Assembly (NCBI GenBank): GCA_963708205.1
Contig: OY970196.1
Location: forward strand, 434,001 to 498,000
Direction of reading: 5' to 3'
DNA: 64,000 bases
Origin: CAVYTF01 sp963708205
GTDB taxonomy: Bacteria > Bacteroidota > Bacteroidia > Chitinophagales > Chitinophagaceae
The position numbers were made by a program, and so were the translations under genes. The notes under the pieces were generated by a model. That model was given only the letters and a program-made list of their open reading frames with translations, was not told the DNA's origin and ran no database searches. Below, piece after piece: positions 35,014-43,456 of this stretch. Position 1 is the stretch's first letter. Each line of letters opens with the position of its first letter.

Positions 35014-37671
35014 TTATCTTATCAAAACCACCGTACCTTTTTGCGTAACAGTTTTGCCCAGATAATTAATTGCCTGCACTACAAAAACATAGGTTCCTGC
35101 GGGTTGTTTTATTCCATCAAAATTTCCATCCCATCCTGCACCGATTTGTGAAGTGGAGTACAATAAATTTCCCAAGCGATTATATACACGGAAGAAATTA
35201 AGTTGCCTCATTCCAACTAAGATCGGCCGTAAAATATCATTCAATCCATCACCGTTTGGCGTAAATCCTGTTGGCACAAAAATACCCGGCTGTGTTTTAA
35301 ACACCACCACTTTCAGTGAATCTTTACCATAACAACCCGGCGGTACTAAACCAACTTTTACTACATACGTTACCGTATCGTATGTTGCGTTTAAAGTAAC
35401 AATTGGGTTTGCAATTGTAGGATCGTTCATGCCTGTTGCTGGCGTCCAGGTATAAGTATTACCTCCTGTGGCATTTAGTTGCAAAGGCTCATCAGCAACG
35501 ATCATCGTATCATTTCCTGCAAAGGCAACTACTTTTGGAAGCACTGTTACAAGCACAGTATCAGTTGATGGTTTTGGACAACCCAGCGTATCATATACGA
35601 GAATAGAATATCTGGTTGTGACTTCAGGACCGGCAGTTGGCGATAATGTATTTGGATTGAGTAAACTATTTGTTGGCGACCAAACAAAAGAGGAGCCTTG
35701 AATATTTGCATGCAGTTGCGTGGTAGTGCCGTAGCAAATTGTAGTGTCTGCAAATGCCTGCGCTTGCGGATAAGGCACAACATTAATTGTTTTGGTATCA
35801 GTGCCATTACATTTTCCAACGCTTGCAAAAACCGTATAAGTTGTGTTTACTGTTGGCGAAACGAAAGGATTTTTGATGTTTGGATCACTTAATCCTGCAG
35901 ATGGCGACCATGCAAAATACAAAGCATTTGTTTGCGGGTTTAATTGAAAACTATCCGTTTTGCAAATGGTTGTATCAGGCTTTATATTTACAGAAACCTG
36001 GTTGATAACATTTATCAAAACAGAATCGGTATTTGCGCAGCCTTTGTGATCATCTATCGTCAAAAAATAAGTTGTCATTGTTTTTGGCGATACAAAAGGA
36101 TTTTCAATACCGATATTGCTGATGTTATAATCCGGTGACCAGTTCAGCGAATAATCACTTACCCCTGCATTTATAGAAGCATGTAATTGCAATGTATCAA
36201 TATTACAAATAAGCGTGTCAGTAAAAGGAATATTTATCTGAGGAATTGCAGGTATGTTTATTACTTTGGTGATGCTGTCTATGCAGCCTTTGTTATTGCT
36301 TACAATTAATTGTACTGTTTTTAAACCGGTGTCAGCATATTTATAATATGGATTGAATGCATACACATACCCATCTTCTGTAAAATGTGCACTATCAAAA
36401 TCCCATCCCCAGGAATTTACATTTCCATATTTTGTGATGGTTGAATCTATAAACTGATATTGTTCATTCACACAATTTCCTACAACACCAAAGTTTGGAA
36501 AAAAGCCCGGATATAATTTCGCAACTGCTAAAGTTGAGTCTGTACATTCTTCGCCCTTGTTTACAATCAGTTTTACATTGTAGGTGCCCGTATCAGCATA
36601 CGTAAATGTTGGTGTCGATAAAGTAGAAGTATCAGTTACGCCTGGTTCACCAAAATCCCAATAATAAGAATTAATGAGTAATGAATTGGTGGTATTGCTG
36701 AATGTAAAAGTATAGTTGCCGCAATTAACATAGCTGGCATTAAGCGTTGCCTGCGGAATATTACAATCGGATACAACAAGAATAAAATCCTTGCGATGGC
36801 TGCAGATTAAATTACTATTTCTAAATTCATTAACCTGCACGCAAACCACATAAGGACCAGCAGGCGGCGCAACACCCGTAATTAGTCCCGTTGATGAATT
36901 TAGCGAAGCTTGTCCGCCAAGTGGAAATGTTGCTGAATAAGGTGATTGATAATCTACGTATTGATATAAAGGACTTCCCGGCGGGAGATTCGAAGCATCC
37001 TGGAACAATCCGCCATTGTATGCAGCAACAAAATTGTAGGATAAAGAATCGCCTGCATCAGGATCAATAGCACCAAAGTCAAGCGAGAATTTGCTGCCGG
37101 AACAAACAAGCGCAGTGTCTTTTAATTTAAAAACAGCGGAAGAATTATGTCCCGTTGGTAACTCATTTGTTCCGGGAATGATACATTCATACGTTGCACC
37201 GGGCACCAGCGTAATATTATCAGCATCATCAATAACATTTAAAGAACCAAGCCTGCAGCATGTTTGAAAGGCAATGCGGTATCCAAAATCATCATCTATA
37301 AGTTGCACGCGCGTTGTGTAGGTTGCCACCTGGTAACATACAGGAGGTTTTGTAGAAATACAAGGAGGGTAAGTAGTAAGTGAAATAAAACCTGGCATGA
37401 TCCTGTCGCTATCAACAGAAAGATTTACATCTCTTGTATAAGGAGGTTCATTATAGAATATTCCTAAGGTTACAATACCCGGCAAAGGCGCTGCATCGCT
37501 GCCTGCAAAACAATTTCTGAATAACCTTAAAGTAACAGAATAAGAACTTGTACCTGCAACAGTTCCCGGGCCTAAATAACTATAATAAATTTCACCACCA
37601 ACTATATGATGCGCAAATGAAAGGCAATAGCTGCAGGAAAAAATTAAGAGCAGGTAAAATTTCTTTTTCAT
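35014..37671 (-). CDS. Gliding-associated, T9SS type B secreted protein with PKD domains
   Basis: 885 aa. Signal peptide, an N-terminal ~300 residues starting HHIVGGEIYYSYLGPG, PKD/Ig-like repeats (SYYWDFGEPGVTDTS; NSWGWDFDSAHF) and several 'CNGTDTKTINV'-like Ig units, then a C-terminal TGFTPNGDGLNDILRP ... AGTYVFVVQAINYLGKTV, the gliding-motility CHU_C type B sorting domain. Exported by the type IX system. The start ATG overlaps the stop of the upstream hydrolase gene (ATGA), indicating translational coupling. Confidence 0.93.
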   Translation of the reverse strand: MKKKFYLLLIFSCSYCLSFAHHIVGGEIYYSYLGPGTVAGTSSYSVTLRLFRNCFAGSDAAPLPGIVTLGIFYNEPPYTRDVNLSVDSDRIMPGFISLTTYPPCISTKPPVCYQVATYTTRVQLIDDDFGYRIAFQTCCRLGSLNVIDDADNITLVPGATYECIIPGTNELPTGHNSSAVFKLKDTALVCSGSKFSLDFGAIDPDAGDSLSYNFVAAYNGGLFQDASNLPPGSPLYQYVDYQSPYSATFPLGGQASLNSSTGLITGVAPPAGPYVVCVQVNEFRNSNLICSHRKDFILVVSDCNIPQATLNASYVNCGNYTFTFSNTTNSLLINSYYWDFGEPGVTDTSTLSTPTFTYADTGTYNVKLIVNKGEECTDSTLAVAKLYPGFFPNFGVVGNCVNEQYQFIDSTITKYGNVNSWGWDFDSAHFTEDGYVYAFNPYYKYADTGLKTVQLIVSNNKGCIDSITKVINIPAIPQINIPFTDTLICNIDTLQLHASINAGVSDYSLNWSPDYNISNIGIENPFVSPKTMTTYFLTIDDHKGCANTDSVLINVINQVSVNIKPDTTICKTDSFQLNPQTNALYFAWSPSAGLSDPNIKNPFVSPTVNTTYTVFASVGKCNGTDTKTINVVPYPQAQAFADTTICYGTTTQLHANIQGSSFVWSPTNSLLNPNTLSPTAGPEVTTRYSILVYDTLGCPKPSTDTVLVTVLPKVVAFAGNDTMIVADEPLQLNATGGNTYTWTPATGMNDPTIANPIVTLNATYDTVTYVVKVGLVPPGCYGKDSLKVVVFKTQPGIFVPTGFTPNGDGLNDILRPILVGMRQLNFFRVYNRLGNLLYSTSQIGAGWDGNFDGIKQPAGTYVFVVQAINYLGKTVTQKGTVVLIR

Positions 37672-38486
37672 TGCACACTTATATCATTCACAAAATCTCT
37701 TATAGCAGCGTTTACACTTTTCGGATCTTCCCACAAACTCATGTGGCCAACATTTTCTAAAATATGAATATACGAAATTGATGGCAGATGCACCTGCTGC
37801 AATAAATCTTTTAAAGATAACGCGGCATCATCTTTTCCGATTATAAATAATATGGGAAACTTTGCTTCGCGTATAATATTTGTTCTGTCTTTTCTTTTCA
37901 TCATTGCGGTATAATATTGCTGCAATGTTTTTACAGAAAAACTTTTTCCATTTTCAATCAATGCATCAATTTCATCTTTATGATTCTGCTTAAATGGTTC
38001 TGCAAATAAATTCGATGTAGTGTTTTTTAGAAATGCGTACGAACCATATTTTTCCATTAGATCAATACCTTTTTTTCTGCTTTCTTTTTTTTCATCGCTG
38101 TCAGCGAAAGCTGTGGAATGCACGAACCCAAAGCCTTTCAGCGGGCTGCCATATTTTTCTGCAAATGCTAAACTGATGTATCCGCCCATGCTATGCCCAA
38201 ACAAAAAACAGCTATCAATATTTTCATTCTTAATTAAATGAAACAAACAATCCGCATAATATTCTATCGTTGATAAATTTTTTTTATCTTCATTGTTATC
38301 AACCGATCTTCCACTTCCCGGAAGATCAGGAATTATAACAGTGAAATATTTTTGCAGGAAATTAATTTGATGATGCCATACATTTCCATCTTCTGCAAAG
38401 CCATGAATTAAAACAACTACAGGCATGTTCGTTCCATACTTTTTATAATAAATTTTTGCTTGATGGTATGTAAAAAAATTTTCCAT
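37668..38486 (-). CDS. Alpha/beta hydrolase
   Basis: 272 aa. Oxyanion-loop HG (LIHGFAEDG), nucleophile elbow GHSMGG with S99, acid D near 217 (IGKDDAAL), and His near 249 (VGHMSLWED). Cytoplasmic, no signal peptide. It starts directly after the stop of the DUF4105 gene and ends in a 4-base overlap with the T9SS gene, so the three form one operon. Confidence 0.92.
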   Translation of the reverse strand: MENFFTYHQAKIYYKKYGTNMPVVVLIHGFAEDGNVWHHQINFLQKYFTVIIPDLPGSGRSVDNNEDKKNLSTIEYYADCLFHLIKNENIDSCFLFGHSMGGYISLAFAEKYGSPLKGFGFVHSTAFADSDEKKESRKKGIDLMEKYGSYAFLKNTTSNLFAEPFKQNHKDEIDALIENGKSFSVKTLQQYYTAMMKRKDRTNIIREAKFPILFIIGKDDAALSLKDLLQQVHLPSISYIHILENVGHMSLWEDPKSVNAAIRDFVNDISVQ

Positions 38487-39641
38487 TCACTTTAATGAAA
38501 GTCTGAAACTTCTGTAAGAAAGCAACAACACGATTGGTATCAAAGCAAGATTGAATTGCTGCGGCAACAATTGCCAAAATGTAAGAAGCAACACATTTAT
38601 CACCGCAACAAACCAATAATATTTTCTTATCCACAATGGTCTGCGCCAAACATAAATGGCAGCAATAAAGTTTGTTGGCAAAGCCCAGAGAATATTATAA
38701 TTGTTTCTGCAATCTGCATGATCTGTTCCGAACCACATAAACAAAATCAGCATGCCAATCAAGCCTGTGAAATAAAATAATATACAGTCAAATATTTTTA
38801 CAGCGCGGATAACTTTTATATTTTTTACAAAAGATAAAGCAATGATAACAACAGCGATAATGCTGAATAAAATAAGCGGCTCATAATTATTGGTCATGTC
38901 TTGTGGCGCTGTTGCTTCAAATACTTTTGTCTTTTGCAGCACAAGCATTTTTCCATTGCCTTTGGCGCTGTCAATGCCTTTCATTAAATATTCCGGCAGA
39001 AACATTGCGGATGAATTAGTAACTTCTGCATCAGTTTTGCTTCCCAATAAAATATCAATTCCTAGTTTATTCCATGGCTCTCCACCACGATCAAGATATT
39101 CATACAATAAATTGCGAAACGTTGTGTGTGGCGCAACTAAAAAAGAATTGATGTGAAATGATTTTGTATTTTTTGAAAGAATATCACGTATGCGCGTGGT
39201 GCAATTATCAAACAAAAAATCATAATGATAAAAACGATTGCTGCCTGCTAAGTTTTGCTGAATAGCATTATAGATATTTGTTTTTTCTTTTTCTGTAAGG
39301 TTCAAAATTTGTTCGGTAACGCTTCGTTGGTCTTCACGATATTCAACCATAAAATCATTAAAATCATCCGTAGACAAAAAATACATCAGCTTGCCGCGCG
39401 CAAACTTTGTATAAAAATCGGGATCATCAAAATCAAAAGTTCCCCAATTATAAACTGAATCAGTGTGCTGCGTGCTGTCAATTATTCTTATGGCACTGTG
39501 TCCGAAAGTTGAATACAATTCTGCACCGGGCGCGCAGGTAAGAATACTGATGCGGATGTGAAGTGAGTCTTGTTGAGAAAAACATTGCGTGAATAAAAAA
39601 GAAAAAAACAGTATCGCAATAAAACGAAATGGTTTTTGCAT
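38487..39641 (-). CDS. DUF4105 (Lnb N-terminal-like) periplasmic membrane protein
   Basis: 384 aa from ATG 39641 (MQKPFRFIAILFFSFLFTQ...), with a signal peptide. The DUF4105 pattern is seen as LTCAPGAELYSTFGHSAIRI and YHYDFLFDNCTTRIRDIL, and the C-terminal third has ~5 membrane helices. DUF4105 is a papain-like/NlpC-related fold in some members; here H and C are conserved in those two motifs. Adjoins the hydrolase start. Confidence 0.85.
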   Translation of the reverse strand: MQKPFRFIAILFFSFLFTQCFSQQDSLHIRISILTCAPGAELYSTFGHSAIRIIDSTQHTDSVYNWGTFDFDDPDFYTKFARGKLMYFLSTDDFNDFMVEYREDQRSVTEQILNLTEKEKTNIYNAIQQNLAGSNRFYHYDFLFDNCTTRIRDILSKNTKSFHINSFLVAPHTTFRNLLYEYLDRGGEPWNKLGIDILLGSKTDAEVTNSSAMFLPEYLMKGIDSAKGNGKMLVLQKTKVFEATAPQDMTNNYEPLILFSIIAVVIIALSFVKNIKVIRAVKIFDCILFYFTGLIGMLILFMWFGTDHADCRNNYNILWALPTNFIAAIYVWRRPLWIRKYYWFVAVINVLLLTFWQLLPQQFNLALIPIVLLLSYRSFRLSLK

Positions 39642-39721
39642 GAGCGCAAAATTAAGGGCGAAGTGCGGCAATAAAAATGATGAATAAAAAAATGAAAGAA
39701 TTATTTATTGCTTGCTTTAAA

Positions 39722-39753
39722 TAAAAAATCTCCCTGGTATTTTCAGGAAGATC
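39722..39753 (-). terminator. Rho-independent terminator
   Basis: On the minus strand ATCTTCCTG-AAAATAC-CAGGGAGAT with one mismatch, followed by TTTTTTATTT, 23 bases past the DUF4397 stop. Confidence 0.7.
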
Positions 39754-39775
39754 TCTTCATAGGGAAAATATCTTA

Positions 39776-40483
39776 TTAATTATGCTGCACTATATAAGCA
39801 TTCAAACCGTATTGCGCCAAAGGCGTTCCGTTATTGCTTGTTAATCCCGTTAAAACAATGGTATAAACTTTACCCGCAGCCAGGTTTTCAGAAAAATTCA
39901 CCAAAGATGTTGAGGTACCTGATAGCAATGCCTGAAAGCTATGCGAACCTGCAACTATGCTGTGAAAGCTATCCAAAGCAGGTGTGGCATTTTCATCATT
40001 AAAAGTTCTTCCTGCCGAAATAACACTACTATCCTGCACTGCAAAATCTATGGTTGAATCTAATGGTGAAAACTGCATAAAGCGAACCTTTGCGGAATCA
40101 CCTATTGGTGCATTTGTGTTGTCTATAACAAGCGCGCCCTGCATAGTGTTCACAGAATCAAAGCTGAAAAAAGAATAAGTATAATTTGATAGCAGGTTCA
40201 CTTGTGAACTTAACAAAATCGGCGTTGTGGTACCCGTAGCAACAAACTCAAAGGTATGTGTGCCCGGCGCTATCAATTTATAAGGAACAACATTCGTATA
40301 TCCTATAGCTAATGGTTGTGCCTGGAGACCATCAATAAAAAAATCTAAATTTATCTGCGCAGGAGATTCCTGTGCTATCAACAATGCTGCACCGGGTGGT
40401 GTTGTAGAACCATTACTTAATGAACAGGATGCAATGCTTATAACTGCAGCGGCAACTAAAATGGCAAAAAGAATTTTTTTCAT
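39776..40483 (-). CDS. DUF4397 domain-containing lipoprotein
   Basis: 235 aa. Lipobox ISIASC near residue 20, then two DUF4397-like beta domains (LDFFIDGLQAQPLAIGYTNV; VRFMQFSPLDSTIDFAVQDS). Cell-envelope lipoprotein of unknown role, common in Bacteroidota. Confidence 0.85.
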   Translation of the reverse strand: MKKILFAILVAAAVISIASCSLSNGSTTPPGAALLIAQESPAQINLDFFIDGLQAQPLAIGYTNVVPYKLIAPGTHTFEFVATGTTTPILLSSQVNLLSNYTYSFFSFDSVNTMQGALVIDNTNAPIGDSAKVRFMQFSPLDSTIDFAVQDSSVISAGRTFNDENATPALDSFHSIVAGSHSFQALLSGTSTSLVNFSENLAAGKVYTIVLTGLTSNNGTPLAQYGLNAYIVQHN

Positions 40484-40595
40484 GACTTTTATTTTGGGTT
40501 ATTGCAAAGAAAGATAATTCTTAGTGTGCTAAGATAATTTCCCCGCATGCAAATTTTTGTTAAGATATTAAAAGAGGAGAATTTTATTCATTAAG

Positions 40596-40603
40596 TAAAT
40601 TTG
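40596..40603 (+). promoter_or_regulatory. Bacteroidota -7 box (TAAATTTG) for sdaA
   Basis: TAAATTTG fits TAnnTTTG. It overlaps a longer possible sdaA start (TTG/M frame at 40601), so transcription would begin after that and the ATG at 40619 is the likely start. Confidence 0.55.
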
Positions 40604-40618
40604 CATTCAAACGATTTT

Positions 40619-42046
40619 ATGCCGCACGAAGCCATTTCTGTTTTTGATATGCTGAAGATTGGCGTGGGTCCGTCAAGCTCGCATACGCTTGGTCCATGGC
40701 GCGCTGCAATGCGTTTTGTAAAGACACTTCAAACAACTGATAGTTTAAAAGATGTAAAAAATCTTTCAGTCTTATTATATGGTTCGCTTGCAAAAACAGG
40801 TAAAGGTCATGGCACAGACATCGCGGTGATATTGGGTTTGTGTAATGAAGATCCTGAAATAATTGATGTTGATCTGATCACACAAAAAATTAATTTCATC
40901 AGCACAGAAAAAAAAATAAAACTGAATAATGAAGTTGAAATAAATTTCGATCCATCAACTTCTATTCAATTTTTATTCAGCGAAAATCTACCTTTTCATC
41001 CCAATGCATTAAGTTTCCTGGCAGATTTTACTAACCGCGAAAGCATTGCTGAAACATATTATTCTGTTGGAGGCGGCTTCGTGGTAAAAGAAGGTGAAAC
41101 AGCAAAAGATGTAGCAAACATTGATCTTCCATTTCCCATAAACACTGCTGATGAATTGCTGCACTGGTGCATGAAGACGGGTTTATCCATCAGTGAAATA
41201 GTAATGGAAAATGAAAGTGCATGGCGCAGTGAAAACGAAACAAAAGCAGGCGTGCTGCGCATTTATCAAACCATGCGCGATTGCATGTATCGCGGATGCC
41301 ACAGCAAAGGAGAACTGCCCGGCGGTCTGCATGTGAGAAGACGCGCATTTGATCTGAATAAAAAGTTGATAAACGGAAAAACTTACAGCAATTACAACGA
41401 ATGGATCGCCGCAATAAAAGCAGGCGGCCAAAATTTTCAATACATTCTTGATTGGGTAAGTTGTTTTGCTTTAGCGGTGAATGAAGAGAACGCATCTTTT
41501 GGTCGTGTCGTTACTGCGCCGACAAATGGCGCCGCCGGTGTGATACCTGCCGTGCTGCAATATTTTATTATTTTTTGTGATGGAAATAATGATGATAAGA
41601 TCATCCGTTTTTTATTAACGGCTTCAGAGATCGGAAGCATTTTTAAAAAAGAAGCGACCATTTCCGCGGCAATGGGTGGATGCCAGGCAGAGATCGGCGT
41701 TAGCTCTGCGATGGCTGCTGCTGCATTAACGGAATGTCTTGGCGGCACGCAACGGCAATCATTGATGGCTGCTGAGATTGCCATGGAACATCATCTAGGT
41801 TTAACGTGCGACCCAATTGGCGGATTGGTACAAATTCCCTGCATTGAAAGAAACACAATGGGTGCCATCAAAGCAATAACAGCATCGCAGCTTGCTTTGC
41901 AAAGTTCTCCCGATTATGCAAAAGTAAGTTTGGATAAAGTAATAAAAACCATGTGGGACACGGCTTTGGACATGAACAGCAAATATAAAGAAACTGCTGA
42001 TGGCGGACTTGCAACACATATTCCGCTGGGGTTGAAGGAGTGCTGA
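40619..42046 (+). CDS. sdaA: L-serine ammonia-lyase
   Basis: 475 aa iron-sulfur enzyme that deaminates L-serine to pyruvate. Start chosen at ATG 40619 (MPHEAISVFDMLKIGVGPSS) because the -7 box overlaps the longer frame. Substrate loop PSSSHTLGPW, and cysteines for the 4Fe-4S cluster in AAMGGCQAEIG and CDPIGGLVQIPC. One-chain type with both alpha and beta parts. Confidence 0.94.
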   Translation: MPHEAISVFDMLKIGVGPSSSHTLGPWRAAMRFVKTLQTTDSLKDVKNLSVLLYGSLAKTGKGHGTDIAVILGLCNEDPEIIDVDLITQKINFISTEKKIKLNNEVEINFDPSTSIQFLFSENLPFHPNALSFLADFTNRESIAETYYSVGGGFVVKEGETAKDVANIDLPFPINTADELLHWCMKTGLSISEIVMENESAWRSENETKAGVLRIYQTMRDCMYRGCHSKGELPGGLHVRRRAFDLNKKLINGKTYSNYNEWIAAIKAGGQNFQYILDWVSCFALAVNEENASFGRVVTAPTNGAAGVIPAVLQYFIIFCDGNNDDKIIRFLLTASEIGSIFKKEATISAAMGGCQAEIGVSSAMAAAALTECLGGTQRQSLMAAEIAMEHHLGLTCDPIGGLVQIPCIERNTMGAIKAITASQLALQSSPDYAKVSLDKVIKTMWDTALDMNSKYKETADGGLATHIPLGLKEC

Positions 42047-42061
42047 AGAAGGAAGTCTAAA

Positions 42062-42155
42062 TTCAAAAGTAAAAAGTAAAGATTCTCTAATTTCTTTTTC
42101 ATTTTTGAAAGAATGCTTTAACCTTTTTGGCCTTTAAATTTTTACTTTTGACTTA
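42062..42155. repeat. Inverted repeat before tRNA-Thr
   Basis: AATTCAAAAGTAAAAAGTAAAG at 42060-42082 is nearly the reverse complement of CTTTAAATTTTTACTTTTGA at 42132-42151; a hairpin that may end sdaA transcription. Confidence 0.45.
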
Positions 42156-42161
42156 CTCCCC

Positions 42162-42234
42162 GCCAACTTAGCTCAGCCGGTAGAGCATTTCATTCGTAAT
42201 GAAAGGGTCGTCAGTTCGAATCTGATAGTTGGCT
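42162..42234 (+). tRNA. tRNA-Thr (anticodon CGT)
   Basis: Cloverleaf: acceptor GCCAACT/AGTTGGC, D-stem GCTC/GAGC, anticodon stem TTTCA/TGAAA with loop TTCGTAA (anticodon CGT), variable GGGTC, T-stem GTCAG/CTGAT with loop TTCGAAT, discriminator T. 73 nt; 3' CCA is not encoded. Confidence 0.95.
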
Positions 42235-42239
42235 CATAG

Positions 42240-42272
42240 TAATTTCTTTTGCCTTGATAAATAGATGCGAGG
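42240..42272. repeat. Dispersed repeat R1 next to the tRNA
   Basis: AATTTCTTTTGCCTTGATAA then ATAGATGCGAGGG, starting a few bases after tRNA-Thr. Confidence 0.65.
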
Positions 42273-42301
42273 GCGCAAACTGAAACGAGTTTAGAGAAAA
42301 C

Positions 42302-42679
42302 TCAAATGCTCATTATTAAATAAACTATCAAAGCAATGCTGATAAAAATAATAAAGCCAACCAAAAAATTAATCAGCATAGATGAGCTTTGATAAATATT
42401 GTTATCGATCTGCCTTTCAGTTTTTTTATACCGAAGAAAAGCAAACAAAGAAGTGGCAGCACCAACAGCTACAAGCACAATGCCCATGATTGCTGAATAC
42501 CCTTTTTGATTAATGATGTATTGCCTGTTTAAAAGAAGGCTGATCTGTTTTACAAACAATGAAAATTTTACCACTACAAAACCAAACGCCATAATACCAA
42601 TGCTTGTTCTTATCCATGCCAGAAAAGTTCTTTCATTTGCTAAATGGTCGCTTGTATTTTTTGTTTTAGTTTCCTGCAT
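42302..42679 (-). CDS. DUF202 (YidH-like) membrane protein
   Basis: 125 aa from ATG 42679 (MQETKTKNTSDH). LANERTFLAWIRTSIGIMAF is the DUF202 signature, followed by three membrane helices in total. Small inner-membrane protein of unknown function. Confidence 0.88.
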   Translation of the reverse strand: MQETKTKNTSDHLANERTFLAWIRTSIGIMAFGFVVVKFSLFVKQISLLLNRQYIINQKGYSAIMGIVLVAVGAATSLFAFLRYKKTERQIDNNIYQSSSMLINFLVGFIIFISIALIVYLIMSI

Positions 42680-42705
42680 AACCGTAATTATTTTCAAATA
42701 TTATA

Positions 42706-42819
42706 TTAATTTCTGTAAATACTAATAGCCGTTCCTGGTCCTTTTTTTTGCCATGATAAAATAGATACCGGGTCGTCATTTGTTCCTTTTCGATAAGGTC
42801 CTGCAATAAGAATCATCAT
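42706..42819 (-). pseudogene. N-terminal remnant of a DUF4406-like gene
   Basis: The frame starts MMILIAGPYRKGTNDDP, the typical beginning of DUF4406 (nucleoside deoxyribosyltransferase-like) proteins, then at DDP runs into the R1 repeat and ends after 37 residues. So the rest of the gene has been lost exactly at the repeat. Confidence 0.6.
42748..42772. repeat. Dispersed repeat R1 at the DUF4406 breakpoint
   Basis: TTTTTTGCCATGATAAAATA then GATACCGGG, the R1 consensus. It lies at the point where DUF4406 homology stops. Confidence 0.65.
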
Positions 42820-42823
42820 AAGT

Positions 42824-43058
42824 TTAAAGTATGTTATTAAGTTTTATGTATTGAAGTAACATTATTGTTTTTGCATCTTTAATTTCTCCGCTTTCTATCA
42901 TTCTAATTGTTTTGGCAATTTCAAATTCCAAAACTTCTATATTTTCTTCTACTTTGCGTCAGTTTTGTTCCGTCCTTTTTTGAATATTCGTAAGTAATTT
43001 TTTTAAGTACATACCAATTGTCTGAAAGAACTTTCGTGTCTAATATTTTTATGTTGTC
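42824..43058 (-). pseudogene. NudK-like Nudix hydrolase, internally deleted
   Basis: Minus strand reads IKILDTKVLSDNWYVLKK then ITYEYSKKDGTKLTQS (the N-terminus of NudK/YffH-type Nudix proteins), and, after a frame change near 42955, RKVEENIEVLEFEIAKTI then RMIESGEIKDAKTIMLLQ (the family C-terminus). About 100 residues in the middle with the Nudix box are missing. Adjacent to the DUF4406 remnant on the same strand. Confidence 0.7.
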
Positions 43059-43119
43059 TATCCATTTGCAGGTTGTCTCTTTAAATTGCCACCAATGCGA
43101 AGTTTGCTGTTCTTCCCCT

Positions 43120-43220
43120 CAAGCCAAATAACTTCTTTTCTCAAACCATCAACTTTTTTTCTCAAACAATATTCTTTTTTTTCAAAACAATCTACTTTTT
43201 TTCCAAAACAATCTTGTTGT
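43120..43220. repeat. Short ~21-bp degenerate tandem repeat
   Basis: About four degenerate copies of CTCAAACAATATTCTTTTTT. On the minus strand it reads as seven-residue units (DCFGKKV, DCFEKKE, YCLRKKV, DGLRKEV) in a 64-aa frame at 43058-43252. I consider that frame doubtful because its 3' end runs into the Nudix remnant. Confidence 0.6.
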
Positions 43221-43371
43221 GAATTTTTTTTGCATTGTTTCAATTTAATCATTCTTAAATCGATTAAGTATATGATACCACAATAATTTATTTAAATTCT
43301 TTTGTTGACTTTATTAGCCGGTTCTTTCTTTAAGAACTGGCGTTTTTGTGAGGGAGGAAGTCGGAAGACGA

Positions 43372-43446
43372 ATGACGTCATTGCGGGCGAAGCGAAGCAA
43401 TCTACGCATAGTTTTTAACGCAGATTACTTCGTCGCTACACTCACA
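43372..43446. repeat. REP-like inverted repeat
   Basis: CGTCATTGCGGGCGAAGCGA then AGCAATCTACGC; opposite arm GCAGATTACTTCGTCGCTAC. Same broad family as 895-990. Confidence 0.7.
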
Positions 43447-43456
43447 GCAAAGACAA

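Noticed and set aside
43058..43252. 64-aa coding frame with seven-residue repeats
   Set aside because: It lies on a degenerate 21-bp repeat and its stop overlaps the Nudix remnant; no start context or homologue recognised.
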